A stretch of 64,000 nt of DNA from Pandoraea apista (GTDB taxonomy: Bacteria; Pseudomonadota; Gammaproteobacteria; Burkholderiales; Burkholderiaceae): assembly GCF_001465595.2 (NCBI RefSeq), contig NZ_CP013481.2, positions 4,092,001 through 4,156,000 on the forward strand, written 5' to 3'. Shown here piece after piece: positions 8,312 to 15,832 of this stretch (position 1 is its first letter; the number at the start of each line of letters is the position of its first letter). The notes below the pieces were generated by a model. It did no database searches, was not told the DNA's origin, and saw only the letters and a program-made list of their open reading frames with translations. The position numbers were made by a program, and so were the translations under genes.

Positions 8312-9355
8312 ATGCAATCGTTGCAAAAGCTGCTCGCCTCGGCTTCACTTTGTCTCGCTTCATCGGCCCATGCCATCGGCGTGTCGGTCGACATGCAGAA
8401 CCTCGAACTGCGTTACGAATTCGTATCGATGCAGGTACGCGGCACTTCGCTCGTGCATGAATACAAGTCGCGAAACACGTACCGGAATTCACTGGGTACG
8501 GGCTGGTGCAACGCCATCCATATCAGCACCCCGCTGGCGGACGAGCACTTCGACATCGAATCGCGCGCGGTCATCGAGAAGGACGCTATCACCATTGAAA
8601 ACTGCGGAACGCGCGCTCAGTGCGGGGATGTCACGCGTTATGTGCCAGACGCGAAAACGCTGGCCAGACTCAACGGCACCACGCTTAAGGCACTGGCAAA
8701 TACCGGCGAACAAATCGTTCTCAAGAGTCCGGAAACCTACCAACGTGTCGTGGTAAACGAACTCGGCATCGACGTGCAACGGCCCCGCTTCCCCGGGGGC
8801 GCGCAATTCTACGGGTGGGACGGGCAACTCAGGCGAGTGGGCGGCAAGCGCGTATCGACCGATCCTCAGGGACGCGTCGTTACGCTTCAGGCAGCAGACG
8901 ACGAGCAGGTAATTTTCGTCTACGACGGCGATCATCTCAAACAGATTCAAGGTCCGAACGGTATTCGGGCCAACTTTACCTTTGACGGCGACCAGATGAT
9001 TAAGGTCGACAACGCCTGGCTCAAGCCATACACGTTTGCCTACAGCGCTCAGTTCAACCTGCAATCCATCGTCTATCCCGACCAGACGAAGTTCACATTC
9101 TTCCACGATGAAACTCGGGACGTCATCACCGGTCTGCTCAATCGCAACGGCTGTATGGAGACATATAGCCAGATCGCCGGACAAGACCAGAATCACTACA
9201 AAGTGCAGGCGATCCTGATGTGCAATGGGAAGAAAATGCAGGAGCGCACATCGACGTTCGTCTTCGATGAAGACGGCTATCTGAAAGACCAGCGCGACGT
9301 TACGCTCAATGAAAATGGTGAAATCGTCAAAAATCTGACATATCCCGATCGCTGA
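8312..9355 (+). CDS. orphan secreted RHS/YD-repeat-like protein
   Basis: 347 residues starting at an ATG that opens a clean Sec signal peptide (MQSLQKLLASASLCLASSAHA). The mature part begins like the N-terminal module of RHS proteins (HEYKSRNTYRNSLGTGWC, the YxS..GxGW pattern) and continues with YD-like strands: YGWDGQLRRVGG, DPQGRVVTL, YDGDHLKQIQGPNG, FTFDGDQMIKVDN, FDEDGYLKD. Full RHS proteins exceed 1000 residues and end in a toxin; this one has neither the shell length, the DPxG core end, nor a toxin tip. Several cysteines suggest disulfides after export. Upstream frame (to 8168) adds only non-conserved residues. No partner gene is adjacent. Function unknown; an envelope or contact-dependent binding role is possible. 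Confidence 0.75.
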   Translation: MQSLQKLLASASLCLASSAHAIGVSVDMQNLELRYEFVSMQVRGTSLVHEYKSRNTYRNSLGTGWCNAIHISTPLADEHFDIESRAVIEKDAITIENCGTRAQCGDVTRYVPDAKTLARLNGTTLKALANTGEQIVLKSPETYQRVVVNELGIDVQRPRFPGGAQFYGWDGQLRRVGGKRVSTDPQGRVVTLQAADDEQVIFVYDGDHLKQIQGPNGIRANFTFDGDQMIKVDNAWLKPYTFAYSAQFNLQSIVYPDQTKFTFFHDETRDVITGLLNRNGCMETYSQIAGQDQNHYKVQAILMCNGKKMQERTSTFVFDEDGYLKDQRDVTLNENGEIVKNLTYPDR

Positions 9356-10647
9356 CGCCGGTCGGCGCGGCGTTATTGCAATCTGGAGATTCTGGTAACT
9401 TATTAAGAATTCCTAATATTCTGTTTGCCATTCAGTGTCGACAGCGTTAAGGATTGCAGCGCAGATGGTCTGCATCTGGGACTGCCTTACATGCAAACCC
9501 TCGGGCGCCATTCGGTTCAAATCAACGGTCCCGCACGACCGAGTTCTTCACTCGATCGGCCAACAGCCATCCATAGGTGTCGCCGATTCGGCGTCTCATC
9601 CGAGTGAAAAATATGAAACCGCCTGGTCTATAGTAAATAGTAGCCCCATCGCATTCGAGGTCGATTACGCAGGGGGCAAGCGGGTCACCGATTTTTGGCG
9701 TCTATTTACCGTTGCGGAGGTGCATCCAATTCGAGGCCGCCCACATCCAATTTCAGAAACTGAACTGGCTGACTCGTGTCAGGACGAAGCCTGATCTTCA
9801 TTGATGGACCGCCGAACGTTGCGGGCGCGCGCCAGTCGCATTTCGATTGGCTCGAAACGGGTTCGAGATCGAGCAACGATAGCGAACGTCGTCGGCGCTA
9901 GTAAATAATCACACGCACAAACTCGATCACGCACGTACCAATTCGTGCCTGAACGACGTCGCCAGTTCTGCCACAAAGTCGAGCCACACTCGAAATCTTC
10001 GGTCGCCCCGAATTCGATGACGATCGCCACCGTTTGCAGCCGCTGCGTCAACAGCAAACCAATTGCCGAAGTTCCAGCAGATCGTTGTTCTGTGAAGTCG
10101 CACCAATTCACATGATCTCAGATCCCGGAAGATCGGGCCCAGTCCCGGAACAATTTGGTCCCTAGTAAATAACGCGCCCGCAATCCTCGGATCGGCAGTC
10201 GGACGCCGAGCTCAAATTGAACGTCTACACACGCAACGGTGCTTAGTATTCTTCTGCGGCCGATACCGATGCTGATCAATTCATCGACGATTCAGAAAAA
10301 CGCTCGGGTTGCTCGTGCACGTCATGAACCCGAATTCGATGCCCCATAACTTCCGTACGTTCATCATCATCTTTGAGTACGCAAGGAACAACACTGTGAG
10401 CGGTAACGTCACGTCGCCAAATCTCGGGACCATGCCCCGATCCAGCGATCAATTCGGGCAGCACCAAATCATTGCACGGCCGGGCATCTGACGAGACGAA
10501 TTGGATTGCCGTTTTCCTGTTTCGTGGCCGCCTTCGGGGCCCATCCCGGGCTCCGAAGTCGAACTTCGACGTCGTCAGTAAATAAATTGTGCTTCGGGGC
10601 CTCCGCCCGATGCCGGAACAGGCAACGATTGTCTGCTGGAGCACACC
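9356..10647. other. 1.3-kb AT-richer non-coding region upstream of the phage-type genes
   Basis: Base composition drops relative to the flanks, and CAATTCG/GAATTCG words recur. Open frames of 110-127 codons exist on both strands (for example 9435-9794 plus, 9779-10111 minus, 10276-10659 minus) but none has a ribosome site, a recognisable domain or normal codon use, so I do not call them genes. The region holds the four 24-bp repeats described separately, a palindrome at 9401-9420, and small hairpins such as GCACG...CGTGC near 9934-9951. It may contain the replication origin or regulatory region of the adjacent phage-like element. Confidence 0.5.
9616..10584 (+). repeat. four-copy dispersed 24-bp motif (RAAC-N12-AGTAAATA)
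   Basis: Copies at 9616-9639, 9884-9907, 10148-10171 and 10561-10584, all in the same orientation. Each ends in AGTAAATA and begins, exactly 12 bases earlier, with GAAC (AAAC in the first copy). Starts are 268, 264 and 413 bp apart. The last copy ends 63 bp before the AlpA-like start codon. A partial inverted copy of the core (TATTTAC) occurs at 9703-9709. Similarity outside the motif is weak, so these look like protein-binding sites rather than duplicated genes. Confidence 0.6.
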
Positions 10648-11178
10648 ATGAATAATCAAATTTCAATTCATCAAGAACTGACCAAGGTCGCGTTGCTACG
10701 CCGTCCTGATGTTGAACGCATCACCGGCCTTTCCCGATCATCGATATACGCAAAGATGAAGATCGGTGAATTCCCACGATCGATTCCGCTGACAGGTCGA
10801 ATCGTGGCGTGGCTCGAATCTGAGATTCTGGGTTGGGTTCAGTCAAGAATCAATATCCGCGAAGCGAATTCGACATCCACAAATCCCCAGCACGATCCGA
10901 AACGAATTCGCGATGCGTCATCATCAGATCGATGTGACGGGCAACGTCCCTGCAATCACAGCAATCACAGCAATCACAGCAATCACAGCAATCACAGCAA
11001 TCACAGCAAAATTTCGCTCGGGACTTCAATCCGAAGTTTCGAGAATTCCGTTCTCGAAGAAACCACGTCAGCAGAAGTCATCGCACATGCGTCGTCCGAG
11101 CCGTCAAATCATCCGACGGACCCCGCAAATATCACAGTGACCGAACCTGCGAATTCGCAAACGGTTCTTATCGCGTAA
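10648..11178 (+). CDS. AlpA-family (MerR-like HTH) phage regulatory protein with an (NHS)6 linker
   Basis: 176 residues; ATG at 10648 with a TGGAG ribosome site. Residues about 16-70 form an AlpA-type winged helix: LLRRPDVERITGLSRSSIYAKM followed by the FPRSIPL and VAWLESEILGWV signatures (first motif is residues 17-38). These proteins regulate excision or replication genes of prophages and satellites. The C-terminal 100 residues are low-complexity, rich in Ser/Asn/Thr, with six tandem Asn-His-Ser triplets encoded by a 9-bp DNA repeat. It is followed at 63 bp by a filamentous-phage-type replication gene, so the pair is probably the control/replication module of a small integrated element. AT-rich codon use differs from the core genes. 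Confidence 0.82.
   Translation: MNNQISIHQELTKVALLRRPDVERITGLSRSSIYAKMKIGEFPRSIPLTGRIVAWLESEILGWVQSRINIREANSTSTNPQHDPKRIRDASSSDRCDGQRPCNHSNHSNHSNHSNHSNHSKISLGTSIRSFENSVLEETTSAEVIAHASSEPSNHPTDPANITVTEPANSQTVLIA
10954..11007 (+). repeat. in-frame 9-bp tandem repeat (AATCACAGC x6)
   Basis: Six exact tandem copies of AATCACAGC inside the AlpA-like gene encode (Asn-His-Ser)6 between the DNA-binding domain and the tail. Because the unit is a multiple of three, slippage would change linker length without breaking the frame. Confidence 0.95.
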
Positions 11179-11241
11179 GTGCCCCGATTACACGTCTTCA
11201 ACGACTCTCAGTAATACATACCAATTAATATCATTCTGACC

Positions 11242-12384
11242 ATGGCAAGACCTACCCTCACTCCAAAGCACATCGTTCGACGCATATTCCCTACCGGATT
11301 CCCCTTAAACGTTGACACCGTAGAATTCGTGGTAACCAATCCAGAGATTACATACCAGACTGACGCAACGAAGTGCGTGATCGTAAAATCCGAAGACGAA
11401 ATCGCGAGCATTCGCACGAATCGCGCTCGTGTTCCCGCGACTTCCGCTAATCATCAAGTCATGTATAGAACGCGAACTGACGGTGGCCCATCGTTAACCG
11501 AAATCTCGTTTTCAGGTTCGCCTTTCGGTGCCCTGTACGGCCAGAACGTTTGCACTTGCGCCAGCGTTAAGCGTGCAGTCCGTGAATTCCTTACCCACTG
11601 CAAGATTCATATGGGTCTGAGCATTCGAGATCGTCCGAACGACCCGATGCTCAACTACGTGAAAATCACGCGAGTAGATCTCGCCGCAAACCTGAGGTTC
11701 GAATCGGACGATGCGGCCGAACAATTTCTGGGCGATCTTCGCCTTCAACTTGGTTCAACCAAGATACCGATCTCAACCATCGGATCTTCGATCATGATCT
11801 GCCCACGTCGTGGCCGCGACTACGAGATACTTCTATACAACAAGGGGTGCGAACTCAAACATAATCGCAGACAGCGAACGTCGCCGAACAAGAATCTGAT
11901 CGAAGAATTCACAGGTACCGTGCGAATTGAACTGAGATTGCGAACCGCGGAGCTCGAAAAGCTTGGCTTGATCCAACCCACGGCCTGGACGCCGAAGATC
12001 GCGCGCTTGATATTCCGCAAATACTTCCAACGACTGCCGATATACGACGCGATCACGATTCCCGACAAACATGCGTTGTCGACATTTCCACGCAAGCTCA
12101 GAGCACTGATTGCTGCCCTGAGTGCTGGAATTCCAATCGAATACCTCTGTTCGCCGTCAACGTCCCGACGGCACAAGGGAAAACTGCGCGATCTTGGTCT
12201 TGGCCTCAATCCGTGTCCAACGCTGGCCAAGTCGACCACGATCGCTACTGACCTGATGAACTCGGCAACAATCGTAAAGACGCCGCAATGGATGATCGAG
12301 CACGGCCTAGTTCCAAAACCTCAGACACTGACCTCCCCCCGAAAAAACGTAGCGGCGAGAAGTAGAGATTTCTGGCAAATTTGA
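11242..12384 (+). CDS. phage/plasmid replication protein, gene II/X family, C-terminus replaced by IS sequence
   Basis: Residues 1 to about 362 are native; the last ~18 residues (from LTSPRKN on) are encoded by the left end of the IS3-family element that begins at 12329. Family features: EISFSGSPFGALYGQNV, then YVKITRVDLAANLRF (the conserved I-T-R-V-D-L-x-x-N strand) and RIELRLRTAELEKLGL. These are typical of the replication initiators of filamentous phages and related rolling-circle elements, which nick one strand at the origin. The start ATG has a poor ribosome site. The gene is AT-rich in codon use and lies 63 bp behind the AlpA-like gene. No coat, assembly (Zot) or integrase genes are present, so the element is a satellite or remnant. 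Activity after truncation is uncertain. Confidence 0.75.
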   Translation: MARPTLTPKHIVRRIFPTGFPLNVDTVEFVVTNPEITYQTDATKCVIVKSEDEIASIRTNRARVPATSANHQVMYRTRTDGGPSLTEISFSGSPFGALYGQNVCTCASVKRAVREFLTHCKIHMGLSIRDRPNDPMLNYVKITRVDLAANLRFESDDAAEQFLGDLRLQLGSTKIPISTIGSSIMICPRRGRDYEILLYNKGCELKHNRRQRTSPNKNLIEEFTGTVRIELRLRTAELEKLGLIQPTAWTPKIARLIFRKYFQRLPIYDAITIPDKHALSTFPRKLRALIAALSAGIPIEYLCSPSTSRRHKGKLRDLGLGLNPCPTLAKSTTIATDLMNSATIVKTPQWMIEHGLVPKPQTLTSPRKNVAARSRDFWQI

Positions 12385-12408
12385 AGCCCTGACGGGCGGG
12401 AAGTTTGT

Positions 12409-12675
12409 ATGAAGAAATCGAGATACACGGAAGAGCAGATTGCGTTTGCGCTGAAGCAGGCCGAACTGGGTACCACGGTGGCAGAAGTGTGTCGGAAGAT
12501 GGGTATTTCCGAAGCCACGTTCTACAACTGGAAGAAGAAGTACGGCGGCCCTCGGGTTTCCGAGTTGCAGCGCCTAAAGCAACTCGAAGAGGAGAACGCC
12601 CGACTCAAGCGCATGGTGGCCGACCTAAGCCTCGACAAGCAAATGCTTCAGGAAGTGGTGCAAAAAAAGCTGTGA
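12409..12675 (+). CDS. IS3-family transposase OrfA
   Basis: 88 residues: an HTH_Tnp_1 helix-turn-helix (EEQIAFALKQAELGTTVAEV begins it; GISEATFYNWKKKYGG ends it) and a C-terminal leucine-zipper-like helix (LKQLEEENARLKRMVADLSL). OrfA binds the inverted repeats and regulates transposition. Its stop TGA overlaps the GTG that could start OrfB. The frame ends in CAA AAA AAG CTG TGA, which contains the heptamer A-AAA-AAG for -1 frameshifting into OrfB. Confidence 0.93.
   Translation: MKKSRYTEEQIAFALKQAELGTTVAEVCRKMGISEATFYNWKKKYGGPRVSELQRLKQLEEENARLKRMVADLSLDKQMLQEVVQKKL
12663..12669 (+). promoter_or_regulatory. programmed -1 frameshift site of the IS3 element
   Basis: Heptamer A AAA AAG in the OrfA reading frame, three codons before the OrfA stop. 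Slipping back one base joins OrfA to the OrfB frame (...KKAVKPARKR), giving the OrfAB transposase of the IS3 family. Confidence 0.75.
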
Positions 12676-13508
12676 AGCCAGCCCGTAAGCGCGAGCTGGC
12701 TGATTTTTTGATTCAGGCGTATCGGGTGAGCATCCGGCGTGCGACAGCACTATTGCAGCTACGCCAGGCCACGTACTTCTATGTGCCGAGCCCACGTCAC
12801 GACCGTGCCGAGCGCCGGCGCATCCGGGAGAATGCCGAGACTCGGATACGCTACGGCGTAGAGCGCATTCACGTTCTACTGCGCAGCGAAGGCTGCTTGA
12901 TCAATCACAAGAAGACCTACCGAATCTACTGTGAAGAGGGACTGAACCCGAGGCGTAAGCGGCCTCGCCGTCGTGTCGCGGCCGCACACCGTATGGAGCG
13001 CCCCGAAATCTCTACGGTGAATGCGTGCTGGAGCACGGATTTCGTGGCCGATCAATTGTTCAACGGGCAGAAAATCCGGGCCTTAACTGTGGTCGATAAC
13101 TTTAGTCGGGAGAGCTTGGCGATTACCGTCGATTACGCCTTGAGGGCAGTCGATGTGGTGGCAACGATGGGACATCTAAAAGCGCTGCGAGGTACCCCGA
13201 AACGGATACAGGTCGATAATGGGAGCGAATTTATTTCTCATGCGCTGGATCACTGGGCGTATGAAAATGGTGTAACGTGGGACTTCTCCCGTCCCTGCAA
13301 ACCCACGGACAATCCGTTCATCGAGTCATTTAACGGCAGTTTTCGGGATGAATGCCTAAACGTGCATTGGTTTCTGTCACTGGACGATGCCCGAGAAAAG
13401 ATCGAAGGCTGGCGACAGGATTACAACGACTTCAGACCGCATAGTTCGCTAGGCGATTTGACTCCGGGTGAGTTCCGACTTGCCCACCTTGAAGCTGAAA
13501 ATCTCTAG
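12672..13508 (+). CDS. IS3-family transposase OrfB (DDE integrase core)
   Basis: About 278 residues from the GTG at 12672, or as an OrfAB fusion from 12409 by -1 frameshift. Retroviral-integrase-like core with all three catalytic acids: Asp in WSTDFVADQL, Asp in IQVDNGSEF, Glu in NPFIESFNGSFRDECL, the last two about 35 residues apart. The C-terminal YNDFRPHSSLGDLTP signature is intact. No stop or frameshift interrupts it, so the transposase is probably functional. Confidence 0.93.
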   Translation: MKPARKRELADFLIQAYRVSIRRATALLQLRQATYFYVPSPRHDRAERRRIRENAETRIRYGVERIHVLLRSEGCLINHKKTYRIYCEEGLNPRRKRPRRRVAAAHRMERPEISTVNACWSTDFVADQLFNGQKIRALTVVDNFSRESLAITVDYALRAVDVVATMGHLKALRGTPKRIQVDNGSEFISHALDHWAYENGVTWDFSRPCKPTDNPFIESFNGSFRDECLNVHWFLSLDDAREKIEGWRQDYNDFRPHSSLGDLTPGEFRLAHLEAENL

Positions 13509-13610
13509 GCCAAAGTGCTCGGTTATCCGGGGGAGGTCAATAGCCTCTGCGATCGCAGAAGAAAAATTTACACGGTATCCGAGATGGGTTGATCACTACA
13601 CTCTCCTCTC

Positions 13611-14153
13611 TCACCGAGAATGCAGTTCAACACCAACGTCATGCACAATTTTGAACGCACGCAAGAGCGAAACGTTCTCACACCGTAACTTCGCCACGAC
13701 CCGCGCTGACCAATCGAAGTACTCCATACGACGCTCAGTAGACCACTGCGGTGGAGGAGCGCTCACTAGATCCCGCAGATTGCACGTAAAGTCAGCGATT
13801 TTGATAAGCGCTGCCTTATCAGATTTCGCAGGTGCAAGCTGCACTTGAGGGTCTTTACGTCGCTGCTTTGGCAGAGATTTGTCATCCGTTACCTCGACAA
13901 CAATCTGTGCGACTTCTTGGCCAAACAACAATCTCAGTTCATCGACTGTCGTATGCGTATCTTCGATAGTGTCGTGAAGAACCGCAGCCTGTAGTACGGC
14001 AACGTCTCTAACCTCCCCCGTCGTTGCAAGCAAATTGGCGACGGCGATCGGATGGTTGATATAAGGTGACGACTCAACGTCCTTCCGACGCTGGTTTCTA
14101 TGTCGCTCAGCCGCAAATTGAATTGCACTAAGCAGATCCGCAGGACTACTCAT
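13611..14153 (-). CDS. MESH1-like small alarmone hydrolase (HD-domain (p)ppGpp hydrolase)
   Basis: 180 residues from an ATG at 14153 with an exact GGAGG site. The HD hydrolase core of SpoT/MESH1 is complete: RHRNQRRKD, PYINHPIAVA (metal His), AAVLHDTIEDT (HD and ED), VTDDKSLPKQRRK, LIKIADFTCNLRDL and the C-terminal WSTERRMEYFDWSARVV. There is no synthetase, TGS or ACT domain, so it is a stand-alone hydrolase. Members remove the 3'-diphosphate of (p)ppGpp; the animal homologue also dephosphorylates NADPH. One variation is ADFTCNLRDL where most members have ADKLYNLRDL. It lies in accessory DNA, 71 bp from the IS right end, with no small alarmone synthetase gene beside it. Confidence 0.87.
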   Translation of the reverse strand: MSSPADLLSAIQFAAERHRNQRRKDVESSPYINHPIAVANLLATTGEVRDVAVLQAAVLHDTIEDTHTTVDELRLLFGQEVAQIVVEVTDDKSLPKQRRKDPQVQLAPAKSDKAALIKIADFTCNLRDLVSAPPPQWSTERRMEYFDWSARVVAKLRCENVSLLRAFKIVHDVGVELHSR

Positions 14154-14198
14154 ACGCCTCCGTGAGTTGGACACCTTCAAACTGGATCCGCCCATTTC

Positions 14199-14672
14199 TT
14201 ATCGAGGATCAGACGAACCCTGAGTTTGCGGTTGCTTATGGCCCATACCAGCATTCGCCCCGTCCTCGATGGACCATGCTGCTCCGGCGAGCTCGGCATG
14301 CTCGGGCACTGGGCAAACGTATCCGCGTCGAGCGAGAGTTTGTGCAGTTATCTTGTTGCCCCATAGCGCGTAACGCCCAACATAGAGACCGTATGCGCAC
14401 CAAAGCAGCAAAGACACCATGTAGAAATCCTTGCTTGGGTATGCTGACTCGTCAGGTATCACGTCAATCAACCCCATCCATGTCGAACCACCGGTCCGAA
14501 GAAACGTTTGAATCGCGATGTATCCAATTACGATCAATGCTGGAATGTACAGACGGCGCCTCACATAAGCGACTATCGCGACAATTGGAAACGCCAGGCC
14601 GAACCAAAAAGACCAGGCCACGCCGACCTTCACTGGGACCACGGTCTCATTCTTTTTCATCAGGACATTCAT
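14199..14672 (-). CDS. small inner-membrane protein of unknown function
   Basis: 157 residues from the ATG at 14672, preceded by GGAG. Hydrophobic segments at about residues 15-35 (AWSFWFGLAFPIVAIVAYV), 40-60 (IPALIVIGYIAIQTF) and 85-105 (VSLLLWCAYGLYVGRY), then a cytosolic tail that starts with ALARRGY-like residues (TLARRGYVCP). The layout recalls small DUF2628-type proteins, but I cannot assign it with confidence. It lies 45 bp upstream of the alarmone hydrolase on the same strand and may be co-transcribed. Function unknown. Confidence 0.7.
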   Translation of the reverse strand: MNVLMKKNETVVPVKVGVAWSFWFGLAFPIVAIVAYVRRRLYIPALIVIGYIAIQTFLRTGGSTWMGLIDVIPDESAYPSKDFYMVSLLLWCAYGLYVGRYALWGNKITAQTLARRGYVCPVPEHAELAGAAWSIEDGANAGMGHKQPQTQGSSDPR

Positions 14673-14725
14673 ACTTTTTCTCCAATGCGGGCGCGACATT
14701 CACCCTCAATAGGTACTGCTGCAGT

Positions 14726-15394
14726 TCATTTCTGAGGAATAAGTACGATGGTCCTCGAACGGTTGTCGAATTCCTTTGTACCGTCAGGCCAAACGACGAG
14801 GTCACCGACAACGGAGACCATCTGGGCGCTGTCTTCGAGACGTTGGATTTGTACGCGAATAGGCTCGGGTACATCCCAAACGTATCGAAGCTTGTATTGC
14901 CGATCGCCGACTTGGAGTGCGGTAAAGCCGCCTGCGGGGTCATGATCAAAAACGAGCGTTCCGTATAGAACTGCGCCCGAAAATGCCGACGTCTTCGCGG
15001 GAAGTGACGCGTCTCCAGTACGAGGAAGTGTGAGCACCAGACCGTTCGCGGCACTTACACGAAGTGCGCGTGTTCGGGTGACATAGGCGTCGGCGATGCA
15101 TTCGTCGCTACCACACTTGTCGCGAACCGTGACGCGCCACTTGTTTTGATCCTTTCGAAGTCCTGCCTTGTCGACCGTCCGACTCGTCGCCGCCGCGAAT
15201 GCCTGTGCAAGCTGGCTATCCGATTCGGCAAGCGAAGGGCTCGCGCAAATGGACCGCTCCACCGAACTCGACGCTTTGCGGCAGTCGAACGAAGGTTGTG
15301 CCGCCTGCGCCGAGACGGAGTCAAAATTTATCGATATGAGCAACGCCGCTGCGCACCGAATCGCGACCTGGCACCTCGAATTGAAGATCTTCAT
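14726..15394 (-). CDS. secreted LprI/DUF1311-type protein
   Basis: 222 residues from an ATG at 15394 that overlaps the preceding gene's stop (ATGA), so translation is coupled. N-terminal signal peptide ending near VSAQA. Residues about 37-95 are the LprI (DUF1311) module: FDCRKASSSVERSICASPSL, then DSQLAQAF and paired Cys in KCGSDECIADAY. Proteins with this module include lysozyme inhibitors, although many have other roles. The C-terminal half, about 110 residues of beta-rich sequence (VLYGTLVFDHD, KLRYVWDVPEPIRVQI), has no family I recognise. Likely periplasmic or secreted. Confidence 0.8.
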   Translation of the reverse strand: MKIFNSRCQVAIRCAAALLISINFDSVSAQAAQPSFDCRKASSSVERSICASPSLAESDSQLAQAFAAATSRTVDKAGLRKDQNKWRVTVRDKCGSDECIADAYVTRTRALRVSAANGLVLTLPRTGDASLPAKTSAFSGAVLYGTLVFDHDPAGGFTALQVGDRQYKLRYVWDVPEPIRVQIQRLEDSAQMVSVVGDLVVWPDGTKEFDNRSRTIVLIPQK

Positions 15395-15783
15395 CGGATA
15401 GCCGCGACCGCGTCGTAACAACGTTGACTCATCCCACCCAACATCGAGAGCGGCCCGACGATGTTATTGATAGTGGCCATGAAACGATCCCGGGCGTCGG
15501 ACGTAGCGCAATATTCAGCAACCTTCTGCGCATGCCCTTCGCTGACCCCCTTCTTCAAGATGGCGATTGACGGCTTCATGTCGAGCGATTTCTTCAGTTC
15601 GCCGACACTGCCCGGCTCGCGGAGTTCGGTAAGACGCACGAGATCGGCGCCACAAATATCAATCGTCCGAAAGTACTGTTGGCACGCCGGAGGCAGGCTT
15701 TGCGCCTGAGCATGGGACACTGCCAATACACAGAAAAAGAAACTGAACAAAACGCGGTTGCGATTACTTTTTTGATTTTTCAT
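15391..15783 (-). CDS. small secreted Cys-containing protein coupled to the LprI-like gene
   Basis: 130 residues; ATG at 15783 with AGGAA site. Sec signal peptide (VLFSFFFCVLAVSHAQA), then a mature protein with four cysteines (ACQQYF, DICGAD, EYCAT, QRCYD), probably two disulfides. Its stop overlaps the start of the LprI-like gene by four bases, so the two products are likely made together and may act together in the periplasm. No family recognised. It is transcribed divergently from the XRE regulator across an operator-like repeat. Confidence 0.75.
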   Translation of the reverse strand: MKNQKSNRNRVLFSFFFCVLAVSHAQAQSLPPACQQYFRTIDICGADLVRLTELREPGSVGELKKSLDMKPSIAILKKGVSEGHAQKVAEYCATSDARDRFMATINNIVGPLSMLGGMSQRCYDAVAAIR

Positions 15784-15832
15784 TGGTATTCCTGGGCTAG
15801 AGACGAGCGGACCGCGTTTTGCTGGCCCACCA

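Larger units (their letters stand above)
12329..13539 (+). mobile_element. IS3-family insertion sequence (IS407-like), 1211 bp
   Basis: The ends are imperfect inverted repeats starting TGACCTCCCCC: left end from 12329, right end (reading inward on the minus strand) from 13539. Inside are orfA and orfB in the relation typical of the family, with an A7G slippery site at their junction. The flanking bases (ACAC before, ATAG after) do not form a target duplication. The insertion truncates the replication gene. Confidence 0.9.

Noticed and set aside
9356..9425. A possible dif/XerCD attachment site near the palindrome at 9401
   Set aside because: The sequence centres on GAATTC and lacks the XerC/XerD half-sites (no TATRTTAAAT-like arm); a dif match could not be supported.
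9435..9794. 119-codon open frame in the AT-rich region
   Set aside because: No ribosome site, no family character, and it overlaps two of the repeat motifs; the minus-strand frames 9779-10111 and 10276-10659 were rejected for the same reasons.
10954..11007. Short regular repeats that could suggest a CRISPR array
   Set aside because: The unit is a 9-bp uninterrupted tandem repeat inside a coding frame, with no spacers and no cas genes.
13611..14672. Alarmone hydrolase plus neighbour as a toxin-antitoxin pair
   Set aside because: The neighbour is a multi-helix membrane protein, not an alarmone synthetase; no toxin partner can be supported.
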